A stretch of 10,154 bases of DNA from an uncultured Bacteroidales bacterium (GTDB lineage: Bacteria; Bacteroidota; Bacteroidia; Bacteroidales; Muribaculaceae): NCBI GenBank assembly GCA_945828175.1, contig CALZQD010000034.1, positions 1 to 10,154 of the forward strand. Reading direction: 5' to 3'. Below the pieces are notes generated by a model that was not told the origin of the DNA, did not search any database, and was given only the letters and a program-made list of their open reading frames with translations. The position numbers were made by a program, and so were the translations under genes. Below, one piece after another: positions 5,828 to 10,154 of this stretch. Numbering within the stretch: the first letter of the stretch is position 1; each line of letters begins with the position of its first letter.

Positions 5828-7485
5828 ACAGTTTAATAAATCGGATTTGCAACATAAGCTTTACTCAAGCAAATTCCATTATTAAACAAATAAGTGGAAT
5901 AATCGATTACTTCTCGTCAGAGGACGAGAAAACTGATTTTATTTCTATTCACGAAAGTAAAGCCAATATAGTATGTGACGATAAAGTTTCATATGGCGAT
6001 TGGCAGACACCAATCGCTTTAGCTGAAACAATATGTGATAGGCATGTCGCAAAATACGGCCATCCCGATATCGTAATTGAGCCGACATGTGGGCTTGGAG
6101 CCTTCATTTTTTCGGCTCTGGCAAAATTTCCACATTTATCAGAATTATATGCATTAGAGATTAATCACCAGTATACCACTGAATTAAAGTACAACTTGCT
6201 ATTAAATGCGTTAAGTAATCCATCTCAAAGTCATCCGGACATATATATATATAATGACGATTTCTTTAAATTCGATTTTTCAGATATAATTAAACGAGCT
6301 GAGAGAAAGAATTGGAATCTTGCGATTATCGGGAATCCACCATGGGTGACCAACAGTCGTCAGGGAACGAATAATTCACTAAATGTTCCTGTAAAAAAGA
6401 ATAGCTATGGTTTGAAAGGAATAGATGCTATTACCGGCAAAAGCAATTTCGATATAAGCGAATATATAACCCGCAGCTTATTGGAACAATCGCAAGTCAA
6501 TAAAGGCGGAATTTCATTTCTCCTTAAAAATTCGGTGATCCGCAATATTTTGGAAAAACAAAAATCCGCCCCTCTTCAAGTAGGAGAAATTGAGCAAAGC
6601 ATCATCAACGCCTCAAATGAATTTAATGTATCTGTTGACGCTTCATGCTTTTCTGCCCAATTTAATTGCAAACCGTCTTTAGTATGTAGCGTCAAGAACT
6701 TTTACACGGATTCATACATAAATGAATACGGTTGGGTTAACGATGCTTTCGTATCGGACACCGCATTGTATAATGATTGCTCTAAATATGACAATCATTC
6801 GACATATGTTTGGCGCTCAGGGATTAAGCATGACTGCGCTCCTGTTCTGGAACTTACCCGTTCGGATGAAGGATATACCAATGGATTTGGCGAAAAAGTC
6901 ATCATTGAAAACGATATGATATACCCGCTCATCAAAAGTTCTGATATAAGCAATTACAATCCAGGGCATTCCAGGAAGTATGTCATTGTCCCTCAACGTA
7001 GAATTGGAGAAGAAACTTCAGCATTGAAACATACTCACCCTTTAACCTATGCATATTTAATGAAACATGCCGCAGCATTCGCAAGCCGAAAAAGCAGCAT
7101 ATATAGAGGGAAAGATGCCTTCAGTATTTTTGGTATAGGCAATTATTCGTTTAAGCCTTATAAAATTGTTGTATCATCGCTATATAAGACTATTAACTTC
7201 TTATTAATTTCTCAAATCGAAGGGAAGCCGGTAATGGTTGACGACACTTGTTATCAGCTTGATTTTGATGATCTTGAGGAAGCGACAAATATATACGATG
7301 CCATCAATAGTAATGAGATTCAATCATTGATTAAATCATTGGTTTTCAGAGATGCAAAACGTGTCATAACCAAAAGTCTTCTCATGCGACTGAACTTGAC
7401 GCAATATTGCAATGATAACGGACTGGAGGTTCATCAAGATAATCATACAGAAGAGAAATCTCGCCAATTATATCTATTCGATTAA
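5824..7485 (+). CDS. Type II N6-adenine DNA methyltransferase (gamma class)
   Basis: This 553-residue protein transfers a methyl group from S-adenosylmethionine to adenine N6 in a specific DNA site, protecting host DNA from the preceding endonuclease. The motifs run in gamma-class order: motif X GDWQTP (58-63), SAM-binding motif I EPTCGLGAF (86-94), motif II ALEIN (110-114), motif III around YNDDFF (143-148) and catalytic motif IV NPPW (171-174). The remaining ~380 residues would hold the target-recognition domain, so the organisation is TaqI-like. No helicase or specificity-subunit gene is present, which argues against type I and BREX. The 4-base overlap with the upstream gene implies translational coupling, so methyltransferase output depends on the nuclease cistron. 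Base composition is AT-rich like its partner. It ends in TAA. The recognition sequence is unknown. Confidence 0.85.
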   Translation: MNSLINRICNISFTQANSIIKQISGIIDYFSSEDEKTDFISIHESKANIVCDDKVSYGDWQTPIALAETICDRHVAKYGHPDIVIEPTCGLGAFIFSALAKFPHLSELYALEINHQYTTELKYNLLLNALSNPSQSHPDIYIYNDDFFKFDFSDIIKRAERKNWNLAIIGNPPWVTNSRQGTNNSLNVPVKKNSYGLKGIDAITGKSNFDISEYITRSLLEQSQVNKGGISFLLKNSVIRNILEKQKSAPLQVGEIEQSIINASNEFNVSVDASCFSAQFNCKPSLVCSVKNFYTDSYINEYGWVNDAFVSDTALYNDCSKYDNHSTYVWRSGIKHDCAPVLELTRSDEGYTNGFGEKVIIENDMIYPLIKSSDISNYNPGHSRKYVIVPQRRIGEETSALKHTHPLTYAYLMKHAAAFASRKSSIYRGKDAFSIFGIGNYSFKPYKIVVSSLYKTINFLLISQIEGKPVMVDDTCYQLDFDDLEEATNIYDAINSNEIQSLIKSLVFRDAKRVITKSLLMRLNLTQYCNDNGLEVHQDNHTEEKSRQLYLFD

Positions 7486-7511
7486 ACTCATTGGACAAGT
7501 TATATTTTTTG

Positions 7512-7609
7512 CGATTTTTAGGGTTGGCAGCGGGGGAGATTGCTTAACGATTTTTAGAGTTTGAGACGCAATGGTTTGCATGATATGAAGTAACTTTATC
7601 AATGGTTTG
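7512..7609 (+). repeat. Short direct repeats in the gap after the methyltransferase
   Basis: CGATTTTTAG occurs at 7512-7521 and 7548-7557, and AATGGTTTG at 7570-7578 and 7601-7609. TAACTTTA (7591-7598) is a near match to a -7 box without a correctly spaced -33 element. No gene is visible in 7486-7642. I find no copy of the tRNA-Leu 3' end here, so these repeats do not define an attachment site. Confidence 0.3.
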
Positions 7610-7642
7610 TGAATCAACCTTATGTAATAGAAGCTTAATCTT

Positions 7643-8485
7643 ATGAAACGCATACTAATCATTATCATTATAGCAATCAGCGCGGTTGCGGCGGGGGCGG
7701 TGTAGCCTGTGCGTGGCTATCGCAGTTTTATCGACTCGAGCAATTTTCTCGACATCAACATCGGCTTTATTGTCGGCAGTCCCGGCGATTCTCACGTCAG
7801 CACGGGCTTCACTACAAACCACGGCTATCAGTTCAACCGCTGGCTCTATGTCGGCGGAGGCACCGGCTTTGTTTATAATCTCAACCGGAAAGATCCCGGT
7901 CTGGGCAATTATAATACAAACAGCCGATATGTAATTCCAATCTTTGCCGAAGTGCGCTTCGACGCTAAATGGCATCCGTTTATGCCATATTTCTCGACCA
8001 AGATAGGCGGCAATGTCGCCGAGCGCGGTGGCATTTACCTCTCACCAACTGTCGGTTACCGCTTTAACTGGGGACGCAAATCGGCTATCAATTTCGGCCT
8101 GGTGCTACTGTGTCTTGTATATTGCATCGGCAATATCTCGGGCGGTCATGTCAACCCGGCCGTATCGTTTGCAATGCTGCTGTCGGGTCACATGAAATTC
8201 GGTGAATTCTGCGGCTACGTCGTCGCGCAGCTCATCGGCGCAGCCATCGGCGCCGGATTCCTCTACTGGTTAGTCAATATGGCTCCCGATTTTGATTTCG
8301 TGGGCATCACGGTCGACAACTGTTCGGTCAACCCGGCCCGTTCGTTCGGCCCCGCATTGTGGAGCCCGGCCGCATGTTCTGATTTCTGGATTATGGTCGT
8401 CGGTCCGCTCGTAGGCGTCGCTATCGCCGCCATATGCTGGATTGTCATGACCGGCAGAAGCAATCCCGAAGCCGTTGAGGGCTGA
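7643..8485 (+). pseudogene. Outer-membrane beta-barrel gene with amber codon, fused to an aquaporin remnant
   Basis: ATG 7643 begins a clear signal peptide (MKRILIIIIIAISAVAAGAV) that runs into an in-frame TAG at 7703-7705, exactly where a Gln codon (CAG) would be expected after the cleavage site. The same frame then stays open to TGA at 8485. It encodes about 130 residues of a small Bacteroidetes barrel: alternating strands such as WLYVGGGTGFVYN, VIPIFAEVRF, FMPYFSTKIGG and GIYLSPTVGYRFNWG. At about 8093-8099 the barrel stops before its final strands and becomes aquaporin sequence, starting within a transmembrane helix. Without a signal peptide the 258-residue ORF from GTG 7709 could not reach the outer membrane, and the aquaporin part is itself deleted. 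I infer a decayed locus formed by deletions between neighbouring omp and aqp genes. Both junctions keep the frame, so an assembly error or an expressed chimera must be considered. Confidence 0.75.
8099..8485 (+). pseudogene. Aquaporin (MIP family) remnant, N-terminus and middle deleted
   Basis: Both aquaporin signatures are present: NISGGHVNPAVSF, with the first NPA at 8153-8161, and SVNPARSFGPALW, with the second NPA at 8330-8338. The NPA motifs are only 59 residues apart, against about 123 in E. coli AqpZ, so roughly 60 residues are missing, covering about two transmembrane helices. The join is near 8285-8305, between LYWLVNMAPDFDF and VGITVDNCSVNPAR. The N-terminal first helix and most of the second are replaced by outer-membrane barrel sequence. 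A working water channel needs six helices and two half-helices, so this piece should not form a normal pore. The C-terminus (WIMVVGPLVGVAIAAICWIV) looks intact. Confidence 0.8.
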
Positions 8486-8511
8486 TTTACAGCAGCTAAC
8501 TGATAAGGCGA

Positions 8512-8550
8512 GCTGGTGCGAATGCAAATCCGCACCGGCCCGTTGTTTTT
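8512..8550 (+). terminator. Intrinsic terminator after the aquaporin remnant
   Basis: A 9-bp stem, 8512-8520 with 8531-8539 (core GGTGCG/CGCACC, one G-T pair), encloses a 10-base loop and is followed by a T-run at 8546-8550. It lies between two convergent genes and faces the + strand. An additional AATGCAA/TTGCATT pair (8521-8527 with 8557-8563) offers an alternative fold reaching the stop codon of the minus-strand gene. Confidence 0.7.
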
Positions 8551-8562
8551 ACGCAGTTGCAT

Positions 8563-9219
8563 TTAGAAATAATAGGTGAAGCCGAGCGAGACGCGATTCT
8601 CGCGAAACGACATGTCTTTGGCTTTGAGGAGGTCAGTGATGCCGAATTCGGCTTCGAGCGAAATCATGTAGTTGTCAATCGGGCAGCCGACACCAATTTT
8701 CCACGCGCAGTCGAAGCGGCGCTGACCGCGGAAGAGGTCGAGGCCATCAAGGTCGGAATCGACGTCAGAATCGATGTCGATTTTGCCTGCGAAGGCATAG
8801 CTGAGCACCGGACCTGTGAAGATGCTGAAGCTAGCGCGCTCATTGATAGGAAAGACCGACCCGACGACAACGGGGATTCTGAAGCCCAGTTTATATAGAC
8901 CGGGATCTTTCTGAACAGCTCCACCCGATTCATTCGTGATAACCAGATCTTTATATGAATAATCCTCGTAGAACAGCGTCAGGCCTGGCTCGAGATAGAC
9001 GTTACTGCCAAGGTCGATGTTGCAGACGGCGCCGGCGGTGAAGCCGTAGCCGGGACGGTACATCGTCAGCGAGACGTCGTCGTTCTTCCATTTGCCGGGG
9101 ATTTCGACGTCAACCTTAGCCTTGACACCCCAAGTGAGGCGGCTGTTCTCTGTCTGACCAAAAGCTTCAGACACACAAAAGACGGCGGTTAGAAGCAGGA
9201 TGATGAATGTGCGTTTCAT
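8563..9219 (-). CDS. Outer-membrane beta-barrel protein (porin-like, OMP_b-brl type)
   Basis: A 218-residue protein of unknown specific function predicted to sit in the outer membrane. A signal peptide (1-21, MKRTFIILLLTAVFCVSEAFG, cleavage before Gln22) is followed by repeated amphipathic strands such as VYLEPGLTLFYED (74-86), KLGFRIPVVVGSVF (110-123), SFSIFTGPVLSYAF (130-143) and YMISLEAEFGI (184-194). The chain ends VSLGFTYYF, with the C-terminal Phe recognised by the BAM machinery. This matches the small eight- to ten-strand barrels common in Bacteroidetes (PF13568-like). Residues 148-161 hold seven Asp (DIDSDVDSDLDGLD), probably an exposed loop that might bind divalent cations. It is related to the partial gene at 9660-10154 by the QPGL/EPGL strand and the C-terminal pattern. 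The ATG at 9219 gives a perfect signal peptide. The gene diverges from the monooxygenase gene. Confidence 0.82.
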   Translation of the reverse strand: MKRTFIILLLTAVFCVSEAFGQTENSRLTWGVKAKVDVEIPGKWKNDDVSLTMYRPGYGFTAGAVCNIDLGSNVYLEPGLTLFYEDYSYKDLVITNESGGAVQKDPGLYKLGFRIPVVVGSVFPINERASFSIFTGPVLSYAFAGKIDIDSDVDSDLDGLDLFRGQRRFDCAWKIGVGCPIDNYMISLEAEFGITDLLKAKDMSFRENRVSLGFTYYF

Positions 9220-9236
9220 TTTGCGTAGCGTTGATT

Positions 9237-9254
9237 TGTTATAATTCTATAACA
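9237..9254. promoter_or_regulatory. Palindrome in the divergent intergenic region
   Basis: TGTTATA (9237-9243) and TATAACA (9248-9254) are perfect arms around ATTC. It sits 17 bases before the minus-strand barrel gene start and 35 bases ahead of the plus-strand -7 box, a position from which one bound dimeric regulator could control both genes. The half-site resembles TTATAACAC at 570-578 upstream of frc. Confidence 0.45.
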
Positions 9255-9288
9255 CTTGAAAATGATTTTTATTGTCGCCGAGAATGTG

Positions 9289-9296
9289 TATATTTG
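9289..9296 (+). promoter_or_regulatory. -7 promoter box for the monooxygenase gene
   Basis: TATATTTG is an exact TAnnTTTG match 25 bases before the ATG. The -33 position has TTTT (9266-9269, spacer 19) rather than TTTG. The leader holds AAAAGGA (9312-9318), one of the few good ribosome-binding sites in the window, three bases before the ATG. Confidence 0.6.
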
Positions 9297-9321
9297 AGGG
9301 TTAATCTAAATAAAAGGAATT

Positions 9322-9597
9322 ATGCTAAGACTTAACTGTTTTATTCGTGTCGACGCCGCACACAGGGCCGAAGTGCTCGAAGCAGCGCGCCGTCTGACAG
9401 CCGCCTCTCTGAATCAGTACGGCTGTGTGGCCTATGACGTGTTTGAGAGTGCCACGCGTCATGATGTACTGCTCATCTGCGAGACATGGCGGGACGATGC
9501 TGCGCTCAAAGCCCACAGCGACTCTGACGTTTTTGTCAAAGAAGTCGGACTGATGCGCTCTCTTGCCGAAATGAAACTCGAGACATTCGAGTTCTGA
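9322..9597 (+). CDS. Antibiotic biosynthesis monooxygenase (ABM) domain protein, YgiN-like
   Basis: A 91-residue single-domain protein of the dimeric alpha+beta ABM superfamily (PF03992). It opens with a strand (LRLNCFIRVDAAHR), has helix AEVLEAARRLTAAS and strands GCVAYDVFES and DVLLICETWRD, then the family signature ETWRDDAALKAHSDSDVF with E54, W56 and H65. The size is usual for the family. Members include cofactor-free quinol monooxygenases such as YgiN and enzymes acting on small aromatic or reactive compounds. Here the substrate is unknown and the protein is presumably cytoplasmic, since it has no signal peptide. It is monocistronic, with its own -7 box and a Shine-Dalgarno-like AAAAGGA, diverging from one barrel gene and converging on another. 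The start at 9322 is supported by this ribosome-binding site. Confidence 0.85.
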   Translation: MLRLNCFIRVDAAHRAEVLEAARRLTAASLNQYGCVAYDVFESATRHDVLLICETWRDDAALKAHSDSDVFVKEVGLMRSLAEMKLETFEF

Positions 9598-9625
9598 CGG
9601 TCTCTGCTTCATCACATCGCTATGA

Positions 9626-9663
9626 CTGAAGCCATGATCTCTGGAAAGAGGCCGTGGCTTCAG
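9626..9663. terminator. Hairpin shared by two convergent genes
   Basis: CTGAAGCCA (9626-9634) pairs perfectly with TGGCTTCAG (9655-9663), with an inner CTCT/AGAG stem (9639-9642 with 9647-9650) and a GGAA loop. It lies 28 bases after the monooxygenase stop, and its right arm contains the stop codon of the minus-strand gene (9660-9662). There is no T-run on either side, so it is a plausible bidirectional or factor-assisted terminator. Confidence 0.5.
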
Positions 9664-10154
9664 AAGTTATAGCCGACGCCGAAAGAAAAGCCGGCGCGCC
9701 TTAAGTATGAGGCATTGCTTAGTTCGGTACCTTCGAAACCCATTAATATCTTGCCCAAATCCGATAGGCCGTAAAAGCCCTCGGCTAATATGTGCCACCG
9801 TTTACAGATATTGATACCTAAGCCAAGAGCCCGGGCAAGCTCCATACCGGGCGTTGATAATTTTTCATTGATATGCGTAGTTCGGCCGAAACACGTATCA
9901 TCGCAGATCATCTTCGCCGAGAAGTTGAAGAATAAGTGCGGACCCGTGTAGATATTCAGTCCGAAAACTATACTATTGCATACATTCAGTACGAAATCAA
10001 GCGGCATGCAGAGGCCATATGTGCGTATGTTACCGTCATATCTATGCTTGTTATACTCGTTGGTTGTCTCACCATTGACAGCGATGTTGTCGATAAACAA
10101 CATCAATCCGGGTTGAAAGAACGTCAATTTGCCGAAGGGTGCATAATAGACCGC
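9660..10154 (-). CDS. Outer-membrane beta-barrel protein, 5' end beyond the window
   Basis: The frame is open to the window edge, beginning AVYYAPFGKLTFFQPGLMLF, so the start and signal peptide lie beyond 10154. The TTG at 10127 sits inside a beta-strand and is not a believable start. About 164 residues are visible. Barrel-type strands (SIVFGLNIYTGPHLFFNF, GMELARALGLGINICKRW, ILAEGFYGLSDL) lead to a C-terminal FSFGVGYNF ending in Phe, as in proteins assembled by BAM. The QPGLMLFIDN strand aligns with EPGLTLFYED of the barrel gene at 8563-9219, and the penultimate strand and linker (GFYGLSDLGKI against EFGITDLLKA) agree, so the two are probably paralogues of the same small-barrel family. The function is unknown. 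Confidence 0.78.
   Translation of the reverse strand, partial: AVYYAPFGKLTFFQPGLMLFIDNIAVNGETTNEYNKHRYDGNIRTYGLCMPLDFVLNVCNSIVFGLNIYTGPHLFFNFSAKMICDDTCFGRTTHINEKLSTPGMELARALGLGINICKRWHILAEGFYGLSDLGKILMGFEGTELSNASYLRRAGFSFGVGYNF

Noticed and set aside
5162..7485. BREX, type I or other multi-gene defence system
   Set aside because: No specificity subunit, helicase, BrxC-like ATPase or phosphatase is present; two genes fit a type II system.
5041..7642. Attachment-site pair flanking the restriction-modification block
   Set aside because: No repeat of the tRNA-Leu 3' end or of the following hairpin was found near 7486-7642, and no integrase is present.
7703..7705. Reassignment of TAG to an amino acid
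   Set aside because: Only one in-frame TAG is seen, in a locus with two further deletions; simple decay is sufficient. No intact gene here ends in TAG, but the sample is too small to mean anything.
8263..8562. Minus-strand open frames opposite the aquaporin remnant
   Set aside because: They overlap clear aquaporin coding sequence and the terminator, with no recognisable product.

Overview
The window looks like a chromosomal segment of a gut Bacteroidales bacterium, plausibly Muribaculaceae (S24-7 group). The support is indirect. Several promoters match the Bacteroidetes consensus (TTTG, about 20 bp, TAnnTTTG). Translation starts mostly lack a strong Shine-Dalgarno. There are several small C-terminal-Phe outer-membrane beta-barrel proteins. 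The species cannot be fixed from the sequence alone.

Layout. (1) Bases 1-519 are the remains of a small mobile element. Perfect 22-bp inverted repeats lie at 1-22 and 487-508 around a C-terminal scrap of an IS5-type DDE transposase, and a rightward promoter-like box points at the next gene. (2) Bases 596-4855 form an oxalate module, all on the + strand: a formyl-CoA:oxalate CoA-transferase-like protein (frc), oxalyl-CoA decarboxylase (oxc) and a 10-TM AEC-family carrier. The order is that of yfdW-yfdU-yfdV in Escherichia coli. GC-rich hairpins separate the genes. The transferase activates oxalate to oxalyl-CoA, the ThDP enzyme decarboxylates it to formyl-CoA and CO2, and the carrier probably moves oxalate or formate. 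(3) Bases 4913-5079 hold a tRNA-Leu(CAA) gene with its own promoter and a following hairpin. (4) Bases 5090-7485 are a visibly AT-rich two-gene type II restriction-modification operon: a PD-(D/E)XK endonuclease overlapping a gamma-class N6-adenine methyltransferase. Its promoter sits so close to the first ATG that the mRNA should be leaderless, and three 6-bp repeats at an exact 11-bp period precede the -33 box. (5) Bases 7643-8485 are a decayed chimera. A signal peptide ends in an in-frame amber codon, followed by an outer-membrane barrel that is fused in frame to a twice-deleted aquaporin. (6) Bases 8563-10154 carry two related minus-strand outer-membrane barrel genes (the second cut by the window edge) around a plus-strand ABM-family monooxygenase gene. 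A palindrome lies in the divergent promoter region.

The most notable items are the oxalate module, whose transferase lacks two hallmark active-site features of characterised FRC enzymes; the horizontally acquired-looking R-M operon beside a tRNA gene, with an unusual leaderless promoter architecture; and the barrel-aquaporin fusion ORF.
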